Source of the DNA: Methylomonas sp.
Lineage (GTDB): Bacteria > Pseudomonadota > Gammaproteobacteria > Methylococcales > Methylomonadaceae
Direction of reading: 5' to 3'
NCBI GenBank assembly: GCA_002929135.1
Contig: PESC01000034.1
Span: 1 to 64,000 of the forward strand
Length of the DNA stretch: 64,000 bases
Of this stretch, positions 50,311-57,886 are shown piece after piece. Within the stretch, counting starts at the first letter, position 1, and every line of letters begins with the position of its first letter. Made by a program: the position numbers and the translations under genes. Below the pieces are notes generated by a model. It was not told where the DNA came from, did not search any database, and worked only from the letters and a program-made list of their open reading frames with translations.

Positions 50311-52025
50311 CGTTCGCTCAACAACAAAGGCATGGTGTCTACGCCGTCGGGCTCGATGCCGTACAGACGCAAAGTACCCGCCATGACTTTGGCAAAGGCG
50401 GGCGCGGCAACCAGGCCACCGTAATATTCACCGGCGCTGGGTTCATCGACGACGACGGCAATGACGAAGCGCGGGTTGCTGGCGGGTGCCATCCCCACAA
50501 AGACCGAGAGATATTTGCCGCTGCTGTAGCCACCGGCACCGGCTTTCTTGACCGTGCCGGTCTTGCCGGCAACGCGATAGCCATCGACCCGGGCCTGATA
50601 AGCCGTGCCGTCCTTGCTGATGACGCGCTCCAGCATGGTTCGGACACGCTGGGCGGTTTCGGGTTTGAACAGCCGCTGGGCATCGACGTCATCGTCTCGT
50701 TTCAGCAAGCTGACCGAATGCACGATGCCGTCGTCGGCCAGCGCGGTGTAGGCTCTAGCCAGTTGCAGCAGCGATGTCGAGACACCGTAACCGAACGACA
50801 GGGTTGCCTGATCGAATTCGCGCCACCTTTGCACATCGAGCAAGGCGCCACTGGCTTCGCCGGGAAAGCCGACGCCAGCCGAGGTGCCGAAGCCAAGCTT
50901 GCTGTACACACCCCAGAAATAATCTTGCGGCATAGCCATGGCGATTTTTGTAACCGCGATATTGCTGGATTTTTGCAGCACCAGGGTCAGATCCATGGCG
51001 CCGTAGTTGTGGATGTCTTTGACGATATTGCGGCCAACGTGATAGATGCCTTGGGTTTCGATCACCATATTGGGCGAGATGTAGCCGCCGTCCAATGCCG
51101 CCGCAACCACGAACGGTTTTACCGTGGAGCCGGGTTCGAAGCTGTCGACCATGGCCCGGTTGCGATAGCGGTTGCCCTGCAACTCCTTGCGGTTGTTGGG
51201 ATTGAAGGCCGGCTGGCTGACCGAAGCCAATACGTCGCCGTTTTTCGCGTCCAGCACCACCAGCGAGGCGGAATGGGCTTTATGGTCGATCACGGCGCGT
51301 TGCAGTTCGCGATAGGCCAGATATTGAATGCGTTCGTCTATGGTGAGCACCAGGTCTTGACCGGGGACGGCTTCCTGGATGTTCTCGATGTCTTTGATGA
51401 TGTGGCCTTTGCCGTCTTTTATGACCCGCTTTTTACCAGGGGTGCCGCGCAGGATGTGGTCATAGCCGCGCTCCATGCCTTCCTGGCCGCTGTCATCGAT
51501 ATTGGTGAACCCCAGCAAATGACCGGAAACCGCGCCCGCAGGGTAGTAGCGCTTGAATGCCTGCTCAAAATAAACACCGGTAATGCCAAGGTCTTTGACT
51601 TTTTCAGCAAGGTCTGGATTGATCTGGCGTTTGATGTAGACAAAACGCTTGCCCGCTTCCTTTTTCAGAAAGGCTTTGAATTCGTTGCCGGGAATGTCGA
51701 GAATTCGGGCCATTTCCAGCAGCTTGTCTTGTTCGGCGTCCTTGAGTTGGCGGGTATTGAGCCAGATCGATTGCACAGGGGTGCTGATGGCGAGCGGTTC
51801 GCCGTTGCGGTCTTTGATCTGGCCACGATAGGCGGGCACGTCGACAATCGCGACGTGCTGGAGATCGGCCTTGTCTTGCAGGAATTGGCGATCCATGACT
51901 TGCAGAAACGCAGCCCTGCCTACGAGCAGCGCCATGGCTGCCAGCATCATGCCCAGCAGCAGCCGACGTCGGACAGGAAAATCCGGCGCTGTCGATAGCG
52001 TGTTGGCTCGTGTTGAAATTCGCAT
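50307..52025 (-). CDS. ftsI: Septal transpeptidase FtsI (PBP3)
   Basis: Divisome class B penicillin-binding protein crosslinking septal peptidoglycan. The 572 residues start with a cytoplasmic tail and membrane helix (about 21-43), then a pedestal domain and a transpeptidase domain with the three motifs S300-T-V-K303, S353-S-N and K488-T-G. Four-base overlap with murE and 2 nt after ftsL. Confidence 0.97.
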   Translation of the reverse strand: MRISTRANTLSTAPDFPVRRRLLLGMMLAAMALLVGRAAFLQVMDRQFLQDKADLQHVAIVDVPAYRGQIKDRNGEPLAISTPVQSIWLNTRQLKDAEQDKLLEMARILDIPGNEFKAFLKKEAGKRFVYIKRQINPDLAEKVKDLGITGVYFEQAFKRYYPAGAVSGHLLGFTNIDDSGQEGMERGYDHILRGTPGKKRVIKDGKGHIIKDIENIQEAVPGQDLVLTIDERIQYLAYRELQRAVIDHKAHSASLVVLDAKNGDVLASVSQPAFNPNNRKELQGNRYRNRAMVDSFEPGSTVKPFVVAAALDGGYISPNMVIETQGIYHVGRNIVKDIHNYGAMDLTLVLQKSSNIAVTKIAMAMPQDYFWGVYSKLGFGTSAGVGFPGEASGALLDVQRWREFDQATLSFGYGVSTSLLQLARAYTALADDGIVHSVSLLKRDDDVDAQRLFKPETAQRVRTMLERVISKDGTAYQARVDGYRVAGKTGTVKKAGAGGYSSGKYLSVFVGMAPASNPRFVIAVVVDEPSAGEYYGGLVAAPAFAKVMAGTLRLYGIEPDGVDTMPLLLSER

Positions 52026-52027
52026 GG

Positions 52028-52300
52028 TTAAGGCTTGATGTAAACAATATCGTTCTGGGCGGGCAGGGTTAGCATCAACCGGTTGCGCGCTTCTATTTCG
52101 ACCCGGTTTTCTTCGGTCAATGTCGTCAGTTCAAGCTGGAGACGTCCCCATTCCACTTGATAATCATCCAGCTCTTGGTCTTTTTTCTGAATCTCGATGA
52201 ACAACCGTCGCGACTGGTATTTGCTGTAAATGACGGCAATGGCGGACAGCATCAGCATGGCCGTCAGTATGCTCAATACGATGTTTCTGACCGTAGTCAT
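52028..52300 (-). CDS. ftsL: Cell division protein FtsL
   Basis: Small bitopic divisome subunit. The 90 residues hold one membrane helix (about 5-24, NIVLSILTAMLMLSAIAVIY) and a periplasmic leucine-zipper-like coil (about 30-75, KKDQELDDYQVEWGRLQLEL). Low sequence conservation; identified by topology and position between rsmH and ftsI. Overlaps rsmH by 4 nt. Confidence 0.93.
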   Translation of the reverse strand: MTTVRNIVLSILTAMLMLSAIAVIYSKYQSRRLFIEIQKKDQELDDYQVEWGRLQLELTTLTEENRVEIEARNRLMLTLPAQNDIVYIKP

Positions 52301-53223
52301 GACCGCTTCTCGGCCACACGCATGATCGCGCTGCGCGATCTTGGGTTGTTCGCTATCTCCTGATCGCTGGCCCGCACGGTATTGCCGACTTTCATCAATC
52401 GGCCTTTTTCGATGTCTCTTTCGAAAACCGGCAACTTGCCTGGATCATGTTTGCTGCCGGATTCGCTTTTCATGAAACGTTTGACGATACGGTCTTCCAG
52501 CGAATGAAAGGCAATCACGACCAGACGGCCACCGGGGGCCAGCAAGTCTATGGTTTGGTCGAGCGCACGCACTATCTGTTCCAATTCATCGTTGATCGCG
52601 ATACGAACGGCCTGAAAAGTGCGTGTGGCCGGGTGCTTGAATTTGTCTTTGTATGGCGCGCTGTCTTCCACCAGTTTTGCCAAATCCGCTGTCGTCGAAA
52701 TGGGTAGCTTCTGCCTACGCTCGATAATCGCGCGGGCGATTTTTTTGGCGAAACGTTCTTCGCCGTACTCGAACAAAACGCTGATTAGCTCTTTTTCATC
52801 CACTGCGGCGAGATAGTCAGCCGCCGTCAGCCCGGTCGTCGTGTCCATGCGCATGTCCAGCGGGCCGTTGCGCAAAAAACTGAATCCACGCTCAGCCCTG
52901 TCCAGTTGCGGCGATGAAACGCCCAGATCCATCAAGATGCCATTCACTTTGCCTGCCAAACCTGCATGGCCAACGATGGCAGCCAATTCGGAAAAGCGGG
53001 CGTGATGCAAACCAAACCGTGGGTCTTGCAGCATTTGTTGGGCCTGGATGCTGTTGATGGCGTCCGGGTCGCGATCGAATGCCAGCAGCCGTCCCGATTC
53101 ATCCAGGCTTTGCAGAATGCCGCCACTATGGCCACCACGACCAAACGTGCAGTCGATATAAATGCCATCGGTACGGATATTCAGGCTATCCAGGGCCTCT
53201 TGATACAGAACGGTTTGATGCAA
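52297..53223 (-). CDS. rsmH: 16S rRNA (cytosine1402-N4)-methyltransferase
   Basis: SAM-dependent methyltransferase fine-tuning the ribosomal P site. The 308 residues begin at a TTG codon (53223) and contain YIDCTFGRGGHSGGIL (SAM loop), GILMDLGVSSPQLDRAERGFSF and AIAFHSLEDRIVK-type VIAFHSLEDRIVKRFM. It lies 11 nt after mraZ and overlaps ftsL. Confidence 0.97.
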   Translation of the reverse strand: MHQTVLYQEALDSLNIRTDGIYIDCTFGRGGHSGGILQSLDESGRLLAFDRDPDAINSIQAQQMLQDPRFGLHHARFSELAAIVGHAGLAGKVNGILMDLGVSSPQLDRAERGFSFLRNGPLDMRMDTTTGLTAADYLAAVDEKELISVLFEYGEERFAKKIARAIIERRQKLPISTTADLAKLVEDSAPYKDKFKHPATRTFQAVRIAINDELEQIVRALDQTIDLLAPGGRLVVIAFHSLEDRIVKRFMKSESGSKHDPGKLPVFERDIEKGRLMKVGNTVRASDQEIANNPRSRSAIMRVAEKRS

Positions 53224-53234
53224 GGCGCTTTCCG

Positions 53235-53702
53235 TCAGAACGATAGCGAGCCGAGATCTTCAAGCCCTTCGGTATCGCTGCCATCCAGCCATTGCTGTTC
53301 TTTGGCCTGCCAGGCTGCCTCACTCCAGAGTTCGAATTTGTTGAGCTGACCTACCAGCATGATCTGCTTGTCCATATTGGCGAATTGCCTGAGTTTTTCC
53401 GGGATGAGCAAGCGCCCCTGTGCGTCCATTTCGCATTCTGTGGCATTGCCAATCACGAAACGGCGCAGCTTGCCTGCCATTTTGTTCAGTGTTGGCAATT
53501 TGCTGATGGTTTGTTCCAGTTTTTCCCATTCGGGCAAGGGATAAAGCCACAAACAGCCCGGTTCACCAACGCATTTGTCATCGACGGCAACCGTTACCAC
53601 GAGCTGTCTGTCGCAGCATTCCTGCATTTCGTCACGATAGCGCGTGGGGATTGCGATACGCCCTTTTACATCGAGACTGATGGCACTGATACCGCGGAAC
53701 AA
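53235..53702 (-). CDS. mraZ: Transcriptional regulator MraZ
   Basis: First gene of the dcw cluster; forms a ring of AbrB-like folds and represses its own promoter in E. coli. The 155 residues have two halves with the DxxxR motifs in SLDVKGRIAIPTRYRDE (about 9-25) and MDAQGRLLIPEKLRQF (about 93-108). The start codon is TTG at 53702; the AGGTG just upstream doubles as ribosome site and the last MraZ box. Some 8-10 residues longer than typical at the C terminus. Confidence 0.96.
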   Translation of the reverse strand: MFRGISAISLDVKGRIAIPTRYRDEMQECCDRQLVVTVAVDDKCVGEPGCLWLYPLPEWEKLEQTISKLPTLNKMAGKLRRFVIGNATECEMDAQGRLLIPEKLRQFANMDKQIMLVGQLNKFELWSEAAWQAKEQQWLDGSDTEGLEDLGSLSF

Positions 53703-53706
53703 ATGT

Positions 53707-53741
53707 CACCTCAAAGAACCTAAAAAATCCATTTTTATCCA
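53707..53741 (-). promoter_or_regulatory. MraZ-box array, four 5-mers at 10-bp spacing
   Basis: On the minus strand TGGAT (53741-53737), TGGAT (53731-53727), AGGTT (53721-53717) and AGGTG (53711-53707) sit exactly 10 bp apart. E. coli MraZ binds TGGGN repeats separated by 5 bp, the same period. The array lies between the promoter and the mraZ start. Confidence 0.7.
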
Positions 53742-53761
53742 CTTTACATCATTTTTTGACC

Positions 53762-53790
53762 ACTATAGTTTTCCATGCCGGGTTAGTCAA
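53762..53790 (-). promoter_or_regulatory. Sigma-70 promoter of the mra/dcw operon
   Basis: On the minus strand TTGACT (53790-53785), 17 nt, then TATAGT (53767-53762), a strong match 60 nt upstream of mraZ. An AT-rich tract with a TGTTGAA/TTCAACA inverted repeat lies just upstream and could act as an UP element. Confidence 0.8.
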
Positions 53791-53926
53791 GCCTGTTGAA
53801 GATTAAAATCCTTCTTTTTCAACAATGACTTACGACGGCAAGATTACAATTTGCGAGGCTGAAAACGCTAAAATAAAATGCCTTTTTATCAGACGCTTAA
53901 TTGCGTTTATTGATGTGAGGCATGAG

Positions 53927-53969
53927 AAAAAAACCGCTTTTCATGGAAAAGCCGCCCTTGGAGAGGGCG
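53927..53969 (-). terminator. Tandem-hairpin terminator of gpsA
   Basis: On the minus strand a 6-bp stem CGCCCT/AGGGCG (53969-53964 with 53958-53953) is followed by a 7-bp stem GCTTTTC/GAAAAGC (53952-53946 with 53942-53936) and then seven T residues (53933-53927). Ends the arsR-rhodanese-secB-gpsA unit ahead of the mra promoter. Confidence 0.85.
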
Positions 53970-53983
53970 TATCCATGCGGATT

Positions 53984-54991
53984 TTAAGCCTCGTACTTCT
54001 CGGGCTTTTGGTCGCGGGCCAGCAGGTTGATGACGGCTTGCTCGGGTGGGATGTCGTCGAACAGGACGCGATAGACCTGCTCTGTAATGGGCATTTCGAT
54101 TTGGTGAACTTGGGAGAGCCTGTAAGCCTCCCGCGCAGCGGCAATGCCTTCAACCGATTGATTGATTTCAATTAACGCTTGTTCGCAGGCATTGCCCTGA
54201 CCAAGCGCCAGGCCGAATCGGCGGTTGCGGGATTGATCGTCGGTGCAGGTCAGAACCAGATCACCCAGCCCGGCAAGCCCCATCAGGGTGTCGGATTGGC
54301 CGCCCAGTTTCGCGTTCAGGCGCATGATTTCAGTAAGGCCGCGTGTGATGAGTGCCGCGCGGGTATTGGCGCCAAAACCCAGGCCATCGGCTATGCCGGC
54401 GGCAATGGCCAGTACGTTTTTGCTGGCACCACCGACCTGAACGCCGATGATGTCGCTGCTGGTATAGACCCGGAAACAATGGTCATGCAGCGTTCCAGCC
54501 AATTGTTCGGCAAATTCGCGGGTCGTTGCGGCAACCGTCAACGCGGTTGGCAGTCCTTCTGCCACTTCTTTGGCAAAGGTCGGCCCGGATAGAACGGCGA
54601 TGGGCAGGTCGTTTCCCAGTAATTGCAAGGCCACAGTGCTCAATAAGCCCTGATCTTCGCTGTCGAAGCCTTTGGTTGCCCAGGCAATCCGGCTGTTGTG
54701 GGTCAGAAATGGTTTTATGCCCGTCAGCGTTTCCCGGAAGGCATGGCTTGGAACGGATAGCAGCAGCAAGTCGCTGAATGATGCGCAGTCATTCAACGAG
54801 CGGGTCAGGTGCAGATTGTCGGGCAGGCGGATACCCGGCAGATAACGCCGGTTTTCCCGATGTGTTTCGAGTTCGGCAATATGTCGAGGGTTGTGCGCCC
54901 ACAATAGCGTTTCGCAACCATTGCGGGCGGCTTGCAAGGCCAGCGCGGTGCCCCAGGAACCCGCGCCCAGTACGCTGAGGGTGTGCCGCAT
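53984..54991 (-). CDS. gpsA: Glycerol-3-phosphate dehydrogenase [NAD(P)+]
   Basis: Makes sn-glycerol 3-phosphate from dihydroxyacetone phosphate for phospholipid synthesis. The 335 residues begin with the dinucleotide loop VLGAGSWGTALA (6-17) and have ATKGFDSEDQGLLS, the catalytic Lys region VGGASKNVLAIAAGIADGLGFG and AGLGDLVLTCTDDQSRNRRFG. It abuts the secB stop directly and ends at a strong terminator. secB-gpsA is the E. coli order. Confidence 0.97.
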   Translation of the reverse strand: MRHTLSVLGAGSWGTALALQAARNGCETLLWAHNPRHIAELETHRENRRYLPGIRLPDNLHLTRSLNDCASFSDLLLLSVPSHAFRETLTGIKPFLTHNSRIAWATKGFDSEDQGLLSTVALQLLGNDLPIAVLSGPTFAKEVAEGLPTALTVAATTREFAEQLAGTLHDHCFRVYTSSDIIGVQVGGASKNVLAIAAGIADGLGFGANTRAALITRGLTEIMRLNAKLGGQSDTLMGLAGLGDLVLTCTDDQSRNRRFGLALGQGNACEQALIEINQSVEGIAAAREAYRLSQVHQIEMPITEQVYRVLFDDIPPEQAVINLLARDQKPEKYEA

Positions 54992-55459
54992 TCAGTTTAG
55001 CGTTTTGCCTTGACTATTCTGCTGGGCGTTTTGCAGATGCTGCATATACAGCGCATCGAAATTGACGGGCGCCAGAATCAATTGCGGAAATCCGCCTTTG
55101 CTGACCAGGTCGGAAATGACTTCCCGAGCGTAGGGAAACAGAATGTTGGGGCAGAAGCTACCGAGCATGGGTCCCATCTCTTGTTCGGTAAAGCCTGTGA
55201 CGGTAAAGATGCCGGCCTGCTGTATTTCGACCAGATAAGCCGTGCTTTCGCCGATTTTTACCGTGGCCGTGATGGTCAGGGTAATCTCGAACATGTCGTT
55301 TTCCAATGTCTGAACATTGGTGCCCAGATTCAAATCCAGCGCGGGCTCCCATTTCAAAGTGAAAATTCTAGGGGAGTTCGGTGTTTCGAAAGAAACGTCC
55401 TTACTATAGATTTTCTGGATTGCGAATTGCTTTTCGCCAGCGTTGTTGGTTTCTGCCAT
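54992..55459 (-). CDS. secB: Protein-export chaperone SecB
   Basis: Tetrameric cytosolic chaperone delivering preproteins to SecA. The 155 residues include FAIQKIYSKDVSFETPNSP, LEITLTITATVK-type FEITLTITATVKIG, and the conserved GMxxP-like CPNILFPYAREVISDLVSKGGFPQLILAPVNFDALY near the end. grxC, which commonly precedes it, is missing; a membrane rhodanese gene lies 29 nt upstream. Confidence 0.97.
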   Translation of the reverse strand: MAETNNAGEKQFAIQKIYSKDVSFETPNSPRIFTLKWEPALDLNLGTNVQTLENDMFEITLTITATVKIGESTAYLVEIQQAGIFTVTGFTEQEMGPMLGSFCPNILFPYAREVISDLVSKGGFPQLILAPVNFDALYMQHLQNAQQNSQGKTLN

Positions 55460-55488
55460 GATCTTTCGATGAGGTTGTTTAAGTGTGG

Positions 55489-55926
55489 TTAGTCTTTGAT
55501 TTTGCTTAACTTTACTGGGAGTTTATCGTCCTCCCAGGCTTGCATGCCGCCCAGCATGTTGAACACGACATCAAAGCCGGCCTTAGTCAGGGTTTTGCAG
55601 GCCGGCACCGAACGTGCGCCGCTTTGGCAGGTGACGATGATAGGGTGTTTCTTGTGCTTTTCCAGTTTTCCGAGTTGTTCTTCCAGCTTGCCCAACGGGA
55701 TATTGACTGCATTTTCGATATGACTTTTCAGGAACTCATTAGGCTCTCTAACATCGAGAACGACACTATTTTCATCGCCCATTTTGGTTACGGCGATGAG
55801 CGGCGAAATGCTTTCGAACTTGTTGAACGAGTTGGATACGAAATCCTGAATGAGCAGAAAAACAACGCAAACCAACGCAAAAGACAATAAGTAGTGGTTG
55901 CTGACAAATTCGATATATTGTTCCAT
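55489..55926 (-). CDS. Membrane-anchored rhodanese (YibN-like)
   Basis: From ATG 55926 there are 145 residues: an N-terminal membrane helix (about 11-29, HYLLSFALVCVVFLLIQDF) and a cytoplasmic rhodanese domain with VVLDVREPNEF, the active loop CQSGARS (Cys100-Ser106) and NMLGGMQAWEDDKLPV. It is the YibN arrangement. A TTG farther upstream (55956) is in frame but less likely. It follows an ArsR-family repressor by 35 nt; together they look like a sulfane-sulfur response pair. Confidence 0.9.
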   Translation of the reverse strand: MEQYIEFVSNHYLLSFALVCVVFLLIQDFVSNSFNKFESISPLIAVTKMGDENSVVLDVREPNEFLKSHIENAVNIPLGKLEEQLGKLEKHKKHPIIVTCQSGARSVPACKTLTKAGFDVVFNMLGGMQAWEDDKLPVKLSKIKD

Positions 55927-55961
55927 CTTTAGGTGCTTCGGTTGGTTTAGGTTCAAGTCGA

Positions 55962-56285
55962 TCAGGATGTAGCCGACGTTCCGCAGAATACACTACGCAT
56001 CATGTGAATCAGGCTGATGACTCGCTTGTCATCGATATAGTAGAAAACGCGATTGGCATCTTTCCGGTAGTCCAAAATGCCTTTGTCCCTGAGTATGGCC
56101 AAGTGCTGGGAAATGTTGCTCTGGCTGGTCCCAACCTGCTCGACGATACCTTGTACGCTGATGGCCTTGTCGCCCAGAACACACAGTATTTTGAGCCTGA
56201 TCGGGTGCGACATCGCCTTCAAGCATTTTGCAGCCCGGTTGATGTCCGTATCGTCGTAATGAATCAAATGGTCATTGTTTTCCAT
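55962..56285 (-). CDS. ArsR-family repressor with BigR/SqrR-like cysteine pair
   Basis: A 107-residue winged-helix repressor. HTH is SVQGIVEQVGTSQSNISQHLAILRDKGI (about 43-70) with a beta wing DYRKDANRVFYYI. The metal motif ELCVCD of ArsR/SmtB is absent. Instead Cys35 in RLKILCVLG and Cys101 in RSVFCG occupy positions that, from memory of the family, match the dithiol of persulfide sensors BigR and SqrR; Cys21 is extra. Next gene is a rhodanese, which fits. The regulated operon is probably its own. Confidence 0.82.
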   Translation of the reverse strand: MENNDHLIHYDDTDINRAAKCLKAMSHPIRLKILCVLGDKAISVQGIVEQVGTSQSNISQHLAILRDKGILDYRKDANRVFYYIDDKRVISLIHMMRSVFCGTSATS

Positions 56286-56608
56286 GTTTAGGGCGTGGTG
56301 GCGGGACTATGGTCTATGCTGCCTTTCCGCAGGGCGCGTGTAACAGAGCTGTTGTTATAATAATGGCTTGCACTCGAATTACGTGCGGCTATGGCGCAGA
56401 CACGATTGATGGCAAGAATCATTGAAAAAGCCGGGTCAATCTAACAGACGCCGTATTTTTGTTCAATACGCACACCGGACGATACGAAGGGTTTCATAAC
56501 GTGTTGCTGATGAACGAAAACAACCTCCACTCAATCGAAAGCCCCCGGATTTATGGATTCTTGCAGGTTTTACCAACCTTACGTGCACTCGGTCACCCCG
56601 TCGTCACC
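56286..56608. other. arsR-envC divergent intergenic region
   Basis: 323 bp without a gene. It should hold promoters for both flanking genes. A TATAAT is present on the plus strand at about 56356-56361 but lacks a good -35. A 12-bp palindrome lies at 56342-56353. The 150 bp before the envC ATG are open in frame but start with TTG and look non-coding. Confidence 0.55.
56342..56353. promoter_or_regulatory. Small palindrome, candidate operator
   Basis: AACAG-AG-CTGTT with 5-bp arms, 57 nt upstream of the ArsR-type gene and next to a TATAAT on the plus strand. It could be the site of the neighbouring repressor; the arms are short, so this is weak. Confidence 0.25.
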
Positions 56609-57847
56609 ATGAATCGCAACACACGCCACTGGCTATTTCTGGCACTGTTGCCAGCCATTTGTGTCGCAAACGACGCCGACAAATCCACAGAACTCAAACA
56701 CATCAGAGCGCGTATCCGCGAGATAGCTGAGGATGTTCGCGATCTGGCTAGCGAAAAGTCGACTCAGGTCAACCAGTTGAAATCGCTTGAAAAACAATAT
56801 GGCGAACTCATCAACAGCCTAGATAGCATCAAGTCCGAAATCAATCAGCAAGAACGCATGCTGCAAGACATCAAAAACAAAATAATTCGAACCCAGGCCA
56901 GCATAGCCAGCCAGCAGACCGAGCTTTTAGCCTTGGTAAAAGCGGCTTATTCGATGGGCGAACAGAATGGCTTGAAGGTGTTGCTGAACCAGCGAGACGC
57001 CGCGTTATCGGGGCGCATGCTGACGTATTTCAACTATATCGGCAAAGCGCGCGGCCAGAAGCTCGAAACGATAAAAAACAGCGTTACCGACATGCAGCAA
57101 CTGGAGCGACAAAAAACCACCGAAACCCAATTACTGCAAATTGCATTGCAGAAAAAACAACAGGAAACCGAGGCTTTACAGCGCGTCAAACACCAGCGCG
57201 AGCAAGTTATCGCGGAACTGGGGCAAGCCTATTCAACCAAACAGGGTCAGTTGTCATCGCTGATACACGATGAAAAAAAATTGGAGTCCCTGGTAGCGTC
57301 CTTGCAAAAATCTGATGATAATGCCCAGCAATTGCAGCCGCCGCCCGTCGTCACAGCTCCTCAAACACCCAAGCGGGAACCGCCAGCCCAGCCTGCCCCG
57401 AGCAAACCTCCAGAGCCGATTGCCACGCCAATCGTTTCCGGCAAGCCGTTTGCCGAATTCCAGGGCCAGTTACCCTGGCCGGTTCAAGGCGACATCGTCG
57501 AACGGTTTGGCGACCGGCGTTTCGAGACAAGCTGGGATGGCACCGTCATCGGCGCCCGGGAAGGTGCCGACATCCGGGCCGTCGCTTCAGGCCGGGTAGT
57601 TTTTGCCGATTGGCTGCGTGGCTACGGCCTGATGACCATCGTCGATCACGGCAAAGGCTACATGACGCTTTATGGCTTCAATCAAAGCCTGCACAAACGG
57701 GTTGGCGATGTCGTAAAAACCGGGGATCGTCTGGCATCCGTCGGCCGCAGCGGCGGACGAGCGCAGGCGGCGCTTTATTTCGGCATACGCAAGCAAGGCC
57801 GCGCCGTCGACCCGGAACACTGGTGCCGAAAGCCGGACAGAAATTAA
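56609..57847 (+). CDS. envC: Murein hydrolase activator EnvC
   Basis: Periplasmic activator of cell-separation amidases. From ATG 56609 it has 412 residues: signal peptide (about 1-20, RHWLFLALLPAICVA), a long coiled coil (about 25-260), a Pro-rich linker (about 270-305) and a LytM (M23) domain. The LytM zinc ligands are gone: where active enzymes have HxGxD the sequence is WDGTVIGAREG, and HxH reads YFG, so it is a non-catalytic activator as in E. coli. The ctpA gene follows by 39 nt. Confidence 0.94.
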   Translation: MNRNTRHWLFLALLPAICVANDADKSTELKHIRARIREIAEDVRDLASEKSTQVNQLKSLEKQYGELINSLDSIKSEINQQERMLQDIKNKIIRTQASIASQQTELLALVKAAYSMGEQNGLKVLLNQRDAALSGRMLTYFNYIGKARGQKLETIKNSVTDMQQLERQKTTETQLLQIALQKKQQETEALQRVKHQREQVIAELGQAYSTKQGQLSSLIHDEKKLESLVASLQKSDDNAQQLQPPPVVTAPQTPKREPPAQPAPSKPPEPIATPIVSGKPFAEFQGQLPWPVQGDIVERFGDRRFETSWDGTVIGAREGADIRAVASGRVVFADWLRGYGLMTIVDHGKGYMTLYGFNQSLHKRVGDVVKTGDRLASVGRSGGRAQAALYFGIRKQGRAVDPEHWCRKPDRN

Positions 57848-57886
57848 TCTTTTCAGGAATCTCACGTTGTTGGAGTCTTTATATTC

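Noticed and set aside
56459-56608. 50-residue N-terminal extension of EnvC from a TTG
   Set aside because: It would bury the signal peptide that begins at the ATG at 56609.
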